A stretch of DNA of 64,000 bases from UBA4416 sp038327195 (lineage in GTDB: Bacteria; Bacteroidota; Bacteroidia; B-17B0; Aurantibacillaceae): positions 105,879 through 169,878 of the forward strand of contig JBBQKU010000006.1 in NCBI GenBank assembly GCA_038327195.1, read 5' to 3'. Numbering within the stretch: position 1 is the first letter of the stretch; each line of letters starts with the position of its first letter. Under the pieces are notes generated by a model. It made no database searches and was not told where the DNA came from. It worked only from the letters and a program-made list of their open reading frames with translations. Both the position numbers and the translations under genes were made by a program. Of this stretch, positions 51,876 through 60,356 are shown piece by piece.

Positions 51876-53783
51876 TTATCTTGAAATAATTATTTTTTTA
51901 GGACTAACGGTCTGCTCACTTCCAATAAGAAAAACAAAATATATACCGTTTGTTAATTCGCTAATATCAATTTGTTCATTATTAGCATATGTGGTTTTTA
52001 AAACAGATTGACCAAAACTGTTTAATATTTCAACTCGAGAGTTTTCTAACTTTTGCGAGTTTGTTTTAATGGTAATATTATTTTGCGCTGGATTAGGAAA
52101 TAAAGTAAACTCCATTTTTTTGTTTTCTTCTTGTAACCCAATAATAACAGGAGGCTCGTAACATCCTAATACAGGATTTATCATGATTGAGCCAGGTATA
52201 GTAGATTGTGTCCAGCCACTACCTATATCATAATATAAAGCATCCATATGGTTTGTGTTTCTATCAAAACCAATGTTTAAAGCTTTATTTGATGATTGTT
52301 GTATTCCAAAATAATAGGTGCCTGCACTAAGCGGTAAACAAGAAGTTAATCTATAAGTTGGAAATAAATTATGACTACCTTTCAAATACTGAGGATACGT
52401 TAAACTGTCTTTGTATACAACAATTGTATTGCTTGGACTTCCTCCGCCATCCGCCCAAATCATAACTCTGAATGGCGAACCTGTAATTGCTATACCATCA
52501 ACAATAGGATCGAAAAATATATTCAAAGCTTTAATCGTGTCGTTTGCATTTAATGTAAACCTAACAGCAGTTTTTGCTCCATAGGTATTCAAATAGTAAC
52601 CTTGCTCGGCAGCGCCATCGTCATACGCATAGTAATTTGTGAGTTTTTGAATTTGCACAAGAGTATCGTTAGATCTAACGTTATCGGGCGTTGCAATTGC
52701 TGTATGTACAATTTTAAAAAAAGTAGAATCAACTAAAGTAGGAAACACATAACTAAATGTTGGATTAAAATCTGAAGGATTATTATGCCAGCCATTAGGT
52801 TTAAATGGTGTTATAGGGTTAGTTCCTCCCGAATAATTAAATAAACTTGGCCCGCCACTTTTCGGATAAATATCAAATTTATAGCTTTTAGTTTTAGTAA
52901 CTAAAGAGTTGTTTCTAATGTAATTATGAATGTTTGTTGCCATTTCGCCTGCTACAAATTGACGATAAGGCATTGTTGAGTAATTTTTTAAGAATGGCGT
53001 ACTCATGTATCCAAAAGTTACATCTTCAATTATTGTGTCTGTTTTAGTTCTGTTTTTATTTAAATAAACATAATCTAAATGCCAATGGTCTAAACTACCA
53101 CTTAAGGTTGCATTATTAACAAATCGGAATTGAAAAAGACTGTCGAAATAGGCTGTATCTAAAACTGGAAACATAACTCTTTTAAATGTTGTATCTATGG
53201 CACTTGGATTATAGCCAGCTTTACTCCAAACTTTTTTCCAGATTTTTTGATTAGGCTTGTAAAATTCAAGCACCAACTCATCTAATGCTTCTGGAGCATC
53301 TCCTCTTCCTTCTGCTTGGTAGTAAAAACTTAAATAAACACTATCCGCAGGACTATAAGATAACGCCCCTTTTTTTTGCATATTTATTGGCCTTGAAGTT
53401 AATGTATCAGCTCTTGCTGAACTGCCAATAGGAGCAATAATATTATAGGGGTATCCTTTTTTATTTAGGCCGTCAAAAGTTGCTACACCTATACTAATTG
53501 GTGCTATTGGAAATCCAGTATTAACATAAACATTAGAATCAATCCAATGTTTATTTGTTGGATATGGTGTTTTTGTAGCATACGAAAAATCATCAAAAAA
53601 CGGAATCGTGTCCAATGTAACCGTTACCGTTGTTGTTTTATTTGTTGAGGTGTTTTGATTTTTAATAGGAGGTAAATTTATATTACCACTTAATGGGCGG
53701 AGTTGTTCTTGAGCAATTCCAACAAAAAACACCACGATAAGCAGTATCGATGCTAAAAATTTATTTATATTTAATTTAATCAT
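51876..53783 (-). CDS. Large T9SS-sorted secreted protein (function unassigned)
   Basis: 635 residues. Signal peptide (FLASILLIVVFFVGIAQ). A long region without recognised domains, with jelly-roll/beta character and repeated Tyr/Asp/Thr-rich strands; the C-terminus (about 545-635) is a T9SS type A sorting domain with LFPNPAQNNITIKTNS and GIYFVFLIGS. Secretion depends on the T9SS to which gldM here belongs. It sits between the PASTA protein (6-base gap) and RluD. Confidence 0.8.
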   Translation of the reverse strand: MIKLNINKFLASILLIVVFFVGIAQEQLRPLSGNINLPPIKNQNTSTNKTTTVTVTLDTIPFFDDFSYATKTPYPTNKHWIDSNVYVNTGFPIAPISIGVATFDGLNKKGYPYNIIAPIGSSARADTLTSRPINMQKKGALSYSPADSVYLSFYYQAEGRGDAPEALDELVLEFYKPNQKIWKKVWSKAGYNPSAIDTTFKRVMFPVLDTAYFDSLFQFRFVNNATLSGSLDHWHLDYVYLNKNRTKTDTIIEDVTFGYMSTPFLKNYSTMPYRQFVAGEMATNIHNYIRNNSLVTKTKSYKFDIYPKSGGPSLFNYSGGTNPITPFKPNGWHNNPSDFNPTFSYVFPTLVDSTFFKIVHTAIATPDNVRSNDTLVQIQKLTNYYAYDDGAAEQGYYLNTYGAKTAVRFTLNANDTIKALNIFFDPIVDGIAITGSPFRVMIWADGGGSPSNTIVVYKDSLTYPQYLKGSHNLFPTYRLTSCLPLSAGTYYFGIQQSSNKALNIGFDRNTNHMDALYYDIGSGWTQSTIPGSIMINPVLGCYEPPVIIGLQEENKKMEFTLFPNPAQNNITIKTNSQKLENSRVEILNSFGQSVLKTTYANNEQIDISELTNGIYFVFLIGSEQTVSPKKIIISR

Positions 53784-53789
53784 TATCTA

Positions 53790-54392
53790 TTATTCTTCTG
53801 GACTAGGTGTGCTTGCGCTATCTGTTATTAATACATCATAATCGCTTTCTCTTTTTCCAATGTACAAATCTATTTTACTTCCTTTTTTTATTGGTGCACC
53901 AACTTCAATTTCTTTGCCGTTATAAAATTGTTGTAATACGCAACCCTTACAATCACCAGAAATTTCTTTAATATTTCCTATTTTTAAGCCATAACTCTCA
54001 ATCATAAAAATTGCCTGCCTCTCACTTCTATCAACTAATTTTGGCATCGAAATTTGTGGAGCTTGAGTACTTGTAACGTATAAATAGATGATTCTATTGT
54101 GTTTGACAAAAGTTTTTGCTTCCGGGTCTTGTTTTATTACAATTCCCGACTTTTGAGTTGGATCATAAATACTATCAATAATCGTGTACCTTATGTTTTT
54201 CTCTTTGATAAAACCATCTAATTCAGACATTAATTTTCCCTTAAAGTCTGGAACTTCAGCTGTTTCTCCATGGTGTGTATAAACATTTAACAACTTAAAT
54301 AAACACCATAATAAAATTAGTAAGCTAATTAATGCTAGTGCTAAATGTTTAAAAAACTGTTTAGATCTGATAAAAATAAAGAATTCTTTCAT
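53790..54392 (-). CDS. PASTA-domain membrane protein
   Basis: 200 residues. One N-terminal membrane helix (about 15-37, LALALISLLILLWCLFKLL) is followed by two PASTA domains (from VPDFKGKLMSELDGFI and MPKLVDRSERQAIFMIESYG) with the usual GxxxxxQ/PxxG-type turns, then a short Ser/Pro/Glu tail. PASTA domains bind peptidoglycan stem peptides in Ser/Thr kinases and PBPs, but no kinase or PBP domain is attached. It probably localises a cell-wall function in the periplasm. Confidence 0.85.
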   Translation of the reverse strand: MKEFFIFIRSKQFFKHLALALISLLILLWCLFKLLNVYTHHGETAEVPDFKGKLMSELDGFIKEKNIRYTIIDSIYDPTQKSGIVIKQDPEAKTFVKHNRIIYLYVTSTQAPQISMPKLVDRSERQAIFMIESYGLKIGNIKEISGDCKGCVLQQFYNGKEIEVGAPIKKGSKIDLYIGKRESDYDVLITDSASTPSPEE

Positions 54393-54520
54393 ATTTTTTA
54401 GAGAATGTAAATATATACAATTATGAGTTACTCTTATTTCGTTCTTGATTAATATTTGCTTTATACAAAAAACAATGTAAATTCGAAATTATTTTTTCAT
54501 CAAGATTTATATTATTAATT

Positions 54521-56602
54521 ATGAAACAGCTAGTTCTATTTATCTCCTGCCTATTCTCTCTATTTGGATTTTCCCAGACTTATTCTGGAACTGGTGGAGC
54601 CATATCTGACGATGGATTGTATAATTATTTCCCAATAACGGTATCTGGTTTAACTCCAACAAATATAAATGGAGCCCATGGACTTATTGGCCTTTGTTTG
54701 AATATAACGCACACTTATGATTCAGATTTAGGTATTGACTTAATTGCTCCTGATGGAACAATAATTAATATTTTAACTGGAGTTGGAGGAAGTAACGATA
54801 ATTTTACAAATACTTGTTTTAGTCAAACTGCTATAAATTCAATTGCATCTGGTTCAGCCCCTTTTACAGGTACTTTTAAACCAATGAACACTATTGGTGG
54901 TGTCAATAATGGGCAAAATGGGAATGGAATTTGGAAATTAAGAATTGTAGATAATTATGCCGTCGATACAGGAAACCTATTAAATTGGAACATAACATTT
55001 GGAACGAGCGCCCCAACACCAATCGTTTTTAGTTCTTCCAACCTACCAATTGTGGTCATAAATACATATTCTCAAACCATAGTTAATGCAGTAAAAATTA
55101 ATGCTGGAATGAAAATAATTTATAATGGAGTTGGTGTTTTAAATCATACTACCGATCCTCCCAATGCTTTTAATAATAAAATTGGGATAGAAATACGCGG
55201 AAATTTTTCTGCAAGTTTGCCCCAAAAACCATATGCTTTTGAAACTAGAAATGTTTCTAATCTTCAAAACGACACTGTAATATTAGGCATGCCGGCTGAA
55301 CATGAATGGAGTTTAATAGCAATGTATAATGACAAAGTTTATGTTAGAAACACTTTAGCAAATAAATTATTTTCAGAAATGGGTCATTATGCAACTAAAT
55401 CAAAGCATTGCGAAGTCATACTTAATGGACAATATCAAGGAATATATATTTTATCTGAAAAAATAAAGAGAGACAGTAGTAGAGTAAATATTTCGAAACT
55501 TGATACAATCGATAATAGTGGCATGCAGCTTACTGGAGGTTATATTATTAAAAACGATTATTGGAACTCTACAAACAGTTGGCTTTTAGGTTTTCATCCA
55601 ATTGATCATCCAACTTTTCCTGTTCATTTAGTATACGAATACCCCCAGCCCGATGTTATTACACCCCAGCAAAAAACATACATTCAAAATTATGTTTCTG
55701 CTTTAGAAACTGCGTTATACAGTCCCACTTATACAAATGTAACCACTGGTTATAAGGCTTATTTAAACACAAGGTCTTTTATAGATTATTTTATTATTAA
55801 TGAATTGTCTCGCAATAATGATGGCTTTAAGAAAAGTTGGTACATGTATAAAAACAGAGACGACAAGGGCGGGAAGCTACACGCAGGCCCTGTTTGGGAT
55901 TTTGATTGGGCATGGACTGACATTCCGGGCTGTAGTATCTTTTCGTCCACCACAGGTGCTGGCTGGGCATATAAGATAAATGATTGTGGTCCTGATGTAA
56001 ACTCAAACGGCTGGTATGTGCGGATGATGCAAGACTCAGCATTTACAAACGAATTAAAATGTAGGTGGCTCGAACTAAGAAATACAATTTTAGATACTAA
56101 TAGCCTATTTCACTATATTGATTCAACTTCTATTGCTTTAGATTCAGCACAAAACCGTCATCAGCAAAAATGGGCCACACTTGGAATTGACGTTGGAACT
56201 CCTGAAATTGGCATTCCTCCAACTACGTTTAAAGCAGACATTAGCCTGTTTAAAGCTTGGATAGCCGAGAGGATTGCATGGCTTGACATTAATATGCCCG
56301 GAGACGGAGCTTGTTCAACAGTTGGCATCCACGAATTAAGCATGCAAAAAAAAATAATTAACCTTTACCCAAATCCCTCTCGCGGACTCGTTTTTGTTAA
56401 TTTTGATGGCGAATTTAATTTTGATAGATTAGATGTCAAAGACTTATTTGGGAGAGTTGTAGCTTCATTTTCATATATAGAAATCATAGATAAAGGAAAG
56501 ATTTTTTCTCTTGAATCACTAAATGAAGGTGTTTATATCTGTCATTTTGTTAGTAATAGAAAAGATGATATTACGCCAATAAAACTTATTATCCAGAAAT
56601 AA
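54521..56602 (+). CDS. Secreted CotH-kinase-type protein with P-domain and T9SS sorting domain
   Basis: 693 residues. Signal peptide (VLFISCLFSLFGFSQ). Residues 20-160 form a proprotein-convertase P-like domain (TVSGLTPTNINGAHG, GNGIWKLRIVDNY, LNWNITFG). Residues about 165-600 form a CotH-like kinase domain, with PAEHEWSLIAMYNDK, GQYQGIYILSEKIKRD, NNDGFKKSWYMYK and the active-site GPVWDFDWAW. Residues 610-693 form a T9SS CTD (NLYPNPSRGLVFVNF). CotH-type proteins phosphorylate or modify surface proteins; extracellular substrate unknown. Stand-alone gene. Confidence 0.85.
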   Translation: MKQLVLFISCLFSLFGFSQTYSGTGGAISDDGLYNYFPITVSGLTPTNINGAHGLIGLCLNITHTYDSDLGIDLIAPDGTIINILTGVGGSNDNFTNTCFSQTAINSIASGSAPFTGTFKPMNTIGGVNNGQNGNGIWKLRIVDNYAVDTGNLLNWNITFGTSAPTPIVFSSSNLPIVVINTYSQTIVNAVKINAGMKIIYNGVGVLNHTTDPPNAFNNKIGIEIRGNFSASLPQKPYAFETRNVSNLQNDTVILGMPAEHEWSLIAMYNDKVYVRNTLANKLFSEMGHYATKSKHCEVILNGQYQGIYILSEKIKRDSSRVNISKLDTIDNSGMQLTGGYIIKNDYWNSTNSWLLGFHPIDHPTFPVHLVYEYPQPDVITPQQKTYIQNYVSALETALYSPTYTNVTTGYKAYLNTRSFIDYFIINELSRNNDGFKKSWYMYKNRDDKGGKLHAGPVWDFDWAWTDIPGCSIFSSTTGAGWAYKINDCGPDVNSNGWYVRMMQDSAFTNELKCRWLELRNTILDTNSLFHYIDSTSIALDSAQNRHQQKWATLGIDVGTPEIGIPPTTFKADISLFKAWIAERIAWLDINMPGDGACSTVGIHELSMQKKIINLYPNPSRGLVFVNFDGEFNFDRLDVKDLFGRVVASFSYIEIIDKGKIFSLESLNEGVYICHFVSNRKDDITPIKLIIQK

Positions 56603-56642
56603 AAACAGAAATTACGGTTTAAATTCCATTATGGCTATATTA

Positions 56643-56663
56643 CCAAGCTTTTTGCTGGTTTTT
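56643..56663 (+). terminator. Weak terminator after the CotH gene
   Basis: CCAAGC/GCTGG stem with one bulged A and a following T-run, 41 bases past the stop. Confidence 0.4.
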
Positions 56664-56769
56664 AATTGGAATAATTTGATTATTATCTCATTTAGTTTAA
56701 GCAAGCTGGACGAAAAAAGCAGCTAATAAAAACTATTTTCGATAAAAACCGAAAAAAGTTATATTTTTT

Positions 56770-56800
56770 TTTGCAACAATGGAAATTGTTACTAAATTTG
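56770..56800 (+). promoter_or_regulatory. Consensus promoter for the tRNA/tuf operon
   Basis: TTTG at 56770-56773 and TAAATTTG at 56793-56800 with a 19-base spacer, an exact Bacteroidota promoter, 45 bases before tRNA-Thr. Confidence 0.75.
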
Positions 56801-56844
56801 CAATCCCAAAAATAAGGGGACGTTCTTTTAAAGTATAAATTTAA

Positions 56845-56917
56845 GCCGAAGTAGCTCAGTTGGTAGAGCCACTGATTTGTAATCAGTAGGTCGGGGGTTC
56901 GAGTCCCTTCTTCGGCT
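56845..56917 (+). tRNA. tRNA-Thr (anticodon TGT)
   Basis: 73 bases: acceptor stem GCCGAAG/CTTCGGC, loop TTTGTAA between ACTGA and TCAGT, giving anticodon TGT. No CCA is encoded. Confidence 0.95.
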
Positions 56918-56925
56918 CTTAATTT

Positions 56926-57006
56926 GGGGATATACCAGAGTGGCCAAATGGGACAGACTGTAAATCTGTTGCGCGAGCTTCGGAGGTTCGAATCCTCCTG
57001 TCCCCA
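56926..57006 (+). tRNA. tRNA-Tyr (anticodon GTA)
   Basis: 81 bases with a long variable arm (class II). Acceptor GGGGATA/TGTCCCC, anticodon loop CTGTAAA between ACAGA and TCTGT, anticodon GTA. No CCA is encoded. Confidence 0.95.
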
Positions 57007-57044
57007 CAAGCTAAGCAATGGTTGTCGCATTGAAGCAAGATTAA

Positions 57045-57117
57045 GCGAAAGTAGCTCAATTGGTAGAGCTCCAGCCTTCCAAGCTGGAGGTTGCGGGTTC
57101 GAGACCCGTCTTTCGCT
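57045..57117 (+). tRNA. tRNA-Gly (anticodon TCC)
   Basis: 73 bases: acceptor GCGAAAG/CTTTCGC, anticodon loop CTTCCAA between CCAGC and GCTGG, anticodon TCC. Confidence 0.95.
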
Positions 57118-57409
57118 CTATATTAAAATGGAAAAGTGAAGTTGATGAATAACCGTATAAACGGACAGAAAAGGAAGGATTGGCGCATGCGATTTAACAT
57201 TTTTTGAAAGTCCCTACATTTCATGGGACTTTTCGTGTATACAAAAGTGCAGTTCTTTAAAATATAGCGAACAGCAGAGTCTAATATGGCTCTTAAAAGT
57301 CAGCTATCAAGGCAGACAAAAAATTAAAACCGCAGTTTACATTGGTAAATGAGGACTTTAGTTTTGACAGTCTAACGCCAAGAGATGCCTTTTAAAGACA
57401 TATTTATAA
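57118..57409 (+). other. 292-base spacer inside the tRNA cluster, no gene found
   Basis: Between tRNA-Gly and tRNA-Thr(GGT). It contains small hairpins (CCGT/ACGG at 57153-57164; AAAGTCCC/GGGACTTT at 57207-57232) and slightly higher G+C than nearby spacers, but no ORF or recognisable RNA family. Possibly processed leader or trailer. Confidence 0.4.
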
Positions 57410-57481
57410 GCTGTTGTAGCTCAGTGGTAGAGCACCTCCTTGGTAAGGAGGAGGTCGGCGGTTCAATCCCGCTCAACAGCT
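57410..57481 (+). tRNA. tRNA-Thr (anticodon GGT)
   Basis: 72 bases: acceptor GCTGTTG/CAACAGC, anticodon loop TTGGTAA between CCTCC and GGAGG, anticodon GGT. It is 61 bases upstream of tuf, a common arrangement. Confidence 0.95.
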
Positions 57482-57542
57482 CAACAGAAAAAAAAGAGTA
57501 AATTAAACTAACAATAAATAATAACAATTAAAAAAAATAACA

Positions 57543-58730
57543 ATGGCTAAAGAAAAATTCGACCGTTCCAAACCACATGTAAACATTGGTACAATTGGTC
57601 ACGTAGATCACGGTAAAACAACATTAACTGCTGCAATTACAGTTGTATTAGCATCAAAAGGTTTATCAGAAGTTAGAGATTTCTCTTCTATTGATAATGC
57701 TCCAGAAGAAAAAGAACGTGGTATTACTATTAATACTTCTCACGTTGAGTATCAAACTGCAAACCGTCACTACGCTCACGTAGATTGTCCAGGACATGCT
57801 GATTATGTTAAGAACATGATTACTGGTGCTGCACAAATGGATGGTGCTATTTTAGTAGTAGCTGCAACTGATGGTCCAATGCCTCAAACTCGTGAGCATA
57901 TCTTATTAGCTCGTCAAGTTGGTGTTCCTACAATCGTTGTATTCATGAATAAAGTGGATATGGTTGAAGATCCTGAATTGTTAGAATTAGTTGAAATGGA
58001 AATTCGTGAATTATTATCATTCTACAAGTTTGATGGTGATAACACTCCAATCATCCAAGGTTCTGCTTTAGGTGGTTTAAATAACGATCCAAAATGGGTT
58101 GATAAAATTATGGAATTAATGGATGCAGTAGATACTTTCATTCCATTACCTCCACGTGAAAAAGACAAGCCATTTTTAATGCCAGTTGAAGACGTGTTTA
58201 CAATTACTGGTCGTGGTACTGTTGCTACAGGACGTATTGAAACAGGTGTAATTAACTCTAATGATCCAGTTGAAATACTTGGTATGGGTGATGAAAAATT
58301 AACATCAACTGTAACAGGTGTTGAAATGTTCCGTAAAATTTTAGATTACGGTGAGGCTGGAGATAACGTAGGTTTATTATTACGTGGTATTGATAAAACT
58401 AATATCCGTCGTGGTATGGTTATCGTTAAACCAGGTTCAATTAAAGCACACAAAAAATTTAAAGCTGAGGTTTATATCTTGAAAAAAGAAGAAGGTGGAC
58501 GTCATACTCCATTCCATAACAAATACCGTCCACAATTTTACTTACGTACAACTGACGTAACTGGTGAAATTACTTTAGAAGCTGGACGCGAAATGGTTAT
58601 GCCTGGTGATAACGTTACTATTAATGTTGAGTTACACTCTGCAGTAGCAATGGCTAAAGGTTTACGTTTTGCAATGCGCGAAGGTGGACGTACAGTTGGA
58701 GCTGGTCAGGTAACTGAAATTACTGAGTAA
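57543..58730 (+). CDS. tuf: Elongation factor Tu
   Basis: GTPase that delivers aminoacyl-tRNA to the ribosome. 395 residues. G1 GHVDHGKTT, the effector loop region near ERGITINTSH, G3 DCPGHADYVKNM, G4 NKVDMV, G5 SAL, and domains 2 and 3 are canonical. Codon use is strongly biased toward T-ending optimal codons, as in other highly expressed genes here. Preceded by tRNA-Thr(GGT) and followed by a hairpin and tRNA-Trp. Confidence 0.98.
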   Translation: MAKEKFDRSKPHVNIGTIGHVDHGKTTLTAAITVVLASKGLSEVRDFSSIDNAPEEKERGITINTSHVEYQTANRHYAHVDCPGHADYVKNMITGAAQMDGAILVVAATDGPMPQTREHILLARQVGVPTIVVFMNKVDMVEDPELLELVEMEIRELLSFYKFDGDNTPIIQGSALGGLNNDPKWVDKIMELMDAVDTFIPLPPREKDKPFLMPVEDVFTITGRGTVATGRIETGVINSNDPVEILGMGDEKLTSTVTGVEMFRKILDYGEAGDNVGLLLRGIDKTNIRRGMVIVKPGSIKAHKKFKAEVYILKKEEGGRHTPFHNKYRPQFYLRTTDVTGEITLEAGREMVMPGDNVTINVELHSAVAMAKGLRFAMREGGRTVGAGQVTEITE

Positions 58731-58750
58731 TTTAAAGTCCTATTTTTTAA

Positions 58751-58784
58751 CAAAATGGCTTGCCGAAAGGCTTAGCCATTTTGT
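58751..58784 (+). terminator. Hairpin after tuf
   Basis: Long stem CAAAATGGCT/AGCCATTTTG with inner GCCgaaaGGC and a short T-rich tail. Probably a partial terminator or processing site ahead of tRNA-Trp and secE. Confidence 0.65.
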
Positions 58785-58806
58785 TATTTAATAAAAACAC
58801 TATTTT

Positions 58807-58877
58807 ACGGGTGTAGTTCAAGGGTAGAATATCGGTCTCCAAAACCGCTGATGGGGGTTCGAATCCCTCCACCCGTG
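58807..58877 (+). tRNA. tRNA-Trp (anticodon CCA)
   Basis: 71 bases: acceptor ACGGGTG/CACCCGT, anticodon loop CTCCAAA between CGGT and ACCG, anticodon CCA. It lies between tuf and secE, as in many Bacteroidota. Confidence 0.95.
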
Positions 58878-58957
58878 CTAAAGGAAACAAAATTGAAAAA
58901 AATTTAGGTGATTACAGATTCCTAAATTTATATAATTAATCTTAAATCAAAAACAGA

Positions 58958-59158
58958 ATGAGCAAGATTGGAACATACATAGAAGAAACTAAAGACGAGT
59001 TATTTAATAAAGTAACTTGGCCAACTTGGCCTGAATTACAAAGCAGCGCAATATTAGTAATGGTAGCTTCAACAATTATTGGGTTATTAGTTTGGGGAAT
59101 GGATATGGCATTTAGTAAGTTAATGGAATTAGCTTATCAAATGGTTAATGGGTTATAA
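58958..59158 (+). CDS. secE: Protein translocase subunit SecE
   Basis: 66 residues, one membrane helix (about 30-50, AILVMVASTIIGLLVWGM), preceded by the conserved KVTWPTWPEL motif that contacts SecY. Small single-helix SecE as in most bacteria. Followed after 18 bases by nusG. Confidence 0.95.
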   Translation: MSKIGTYIEETKDELFNKVTWPTWPELQSSAILVMVASTIIGLLVWGMDMAFSKLMELAYQMVNGL

Positions 59159-59176
59159 TTAATTATACTTACAAAA

Positions 59177-59749
59177 ATGGCTGAAATAATAAATAAAGAA
59201 CCTTCTTCTATTGAGAAAAAATGGTACGTTGTTCGTGCTATTAGTGGTCAAGAGAAAAAAGTAAAACAATATATTGAAGTTGAGATTAATCGTTTAAAAA
59301 TGAATGATTATGTGGCTCAAGTTTTAATTCCTACTGAAAAATTTATTCAAATTCGTAATGGGAAAAAATTTCAAAAGGAACGTTCATTTTACCCAGGCTA
59401 TGTTTTAATAGAAGCAGCTTTGGTTGGTGAGGTTTCGCATGTTATTAGAAATATCACTGGCGTTATTGGTTTTTTAGGAGAATCAAAACGTGGTGATGCT
59501 GTTCCAATGCGTTTGTCAGAAGTTAATCGTATTTTAGGTAAAGTTGATGAATTAACGGAATCAGAAAGTGTAGTTACAAGTAATTATATTGTTGGTGAAT
59601 CAGTTAAAGTAATTAACGGACCGTTTAATGGATTTAATGGAACAATTGAAGAAATTAACGAAGAAAAGAAAAAAATTAAAGTTACCGTTAAAATTTTTGG
59701 TCGTAAAACACCTGTTGAATTAAGTTTCGGCGAAGTTGAAAGAGAATAA
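59177..59749 (+). CDS. nusG: Transcription termination/antitermination protein NusG
   Basis: 190 residues. N-terminal NGN domain (KKWYVVRAISGQEKKVKQYI, PGYVLIEA) and C-terminal KOW domain (GESVKVINGPFNGFNGTIEEI). Interacts with RNA polymerase, Rho and ribosome. Lies between secE and rplK; a structured leader of 124 bases follows. Confidence 0.96.
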   Translation: MAEIINKEPSSIEKKWYVVRAISGQEKKVKQYIEVEINRLKMNDYVAQVLIPTEKFIQIRNGKKFQKERSFYPGYVLIEAALVGEVSHVIRNITGVIGFLGESKRGDAVPMRLSEVNRILGKVDELTESESVVTSNYIVGESVKVINGPFNGFNGTIEEINEEKKKIKVTVKIFGRKTPVELSFGEVERE

Positions 59750-59767
59750 TTAAATAAAAAAATTGAA

Positions 59768-59841
59768 TGGTATAAATCTAGTTAAAATGAGATCCTTTGC
59801 TGCTTCCAACTCAAAGTCAAATTAACTTACCGATTTATACC
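59768..59841 (+). promoter_or_regulatory. Structured leader before rplK-rplA (candidate L1 or similar autoregulatory RNA)
   Basis: Nested stems: GGTATAAATC/GATTTATACC (59769-59778 with 59832-59841), AGTTAA/TTAACT (59780-59785 with 59822-59827) and CTTTG/CAAAG (59795-59799 with 59812-59816). The location matches the L11 operon leader where L1 represses translation in other bacteria. No poly-T run. Confidence 0.55.
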
Positions 59842-59873
59842 CAACAATGTAACAAACAAATAAAAACAAAAAA

Positions 59874-60317
59874 ATGGCAAAAGAGTTATCAGCAATTGTA
59901 AAGCTTCAGATTAAAGGTGGAGCTGCTAACCCGTCGCCTCCAATTGGTCCTGCTTTAGGTGCAAAAGGTGTAAACATTATGGAGTTCTGTAAGCAATTTA
60001 ATGCTAGAACTCAAGAACAAGCTGGAAAAGTATTACCAGTTTTAATTAATGTATACGCTGATAAAACTTTTGATTTCATTATCAAACGTACACCAGTAGC
60101 AGTTCAAATTTTAGAGGTAACTAAGGTTAAACAAGGTTCAGGCGAAAGTAACCGTAAGAAAGTTGGTTCTATTTCATGGGATCAAATTCGTACCATAGCA
60201 ACAGACAAAATTGTAGACATGAACTGTTTTACAATTGAAGCTGCAATGTCAATGGTTGCGGGAACAGCACGTAGCATGGGAATCACCACAACAGGAGAAG
60301 CACCTGTAAAAAACTAA
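59874..60317 (+). CDS. rplK: 50S ribosomal protein L11
   Basis: 147 residues, full length. N-terminal IKGGAANPSPPIGPALGAKG, which holds the Pro-rich switch that thiopeptides contact, and C-terminal rRNA-binding part (GTARSMGITTTG). First of rplKA. Confidence 0.97.
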   Translation: MAKELSAIVKLQIKGGAANPSPPIGPALGAKGVNIMEFCKQFNARTQEQAGKVLPVLINVYADKTFDFIIKRTPVAVQILEVTKVKQGSGESNRKKVGSISWDQIRTIATDKIVDMNCFTIEAAMSMVAGTARSMGITTTGEAPVKN

Positions 60318-60356
60318 TTCAATTAATTATTAATCAAAAAACAAGCTTTTTAAAAA

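Noticed and set aside
56692..57030. Minus-strand ORF of 112 residues across the tRNA-Tyr and tRNA-Thr genes
   Set aside because: It is the antisense of the tRNA genes; such ORFs are well known database artefacts. The tRNA structures explain the bases.
56924..57139. Plus-strand 71-residue ORF across tRNA-Tyr and tRNA-Gly
   Set aside because: It lies entirely over tRNA genes; no start or domain support.
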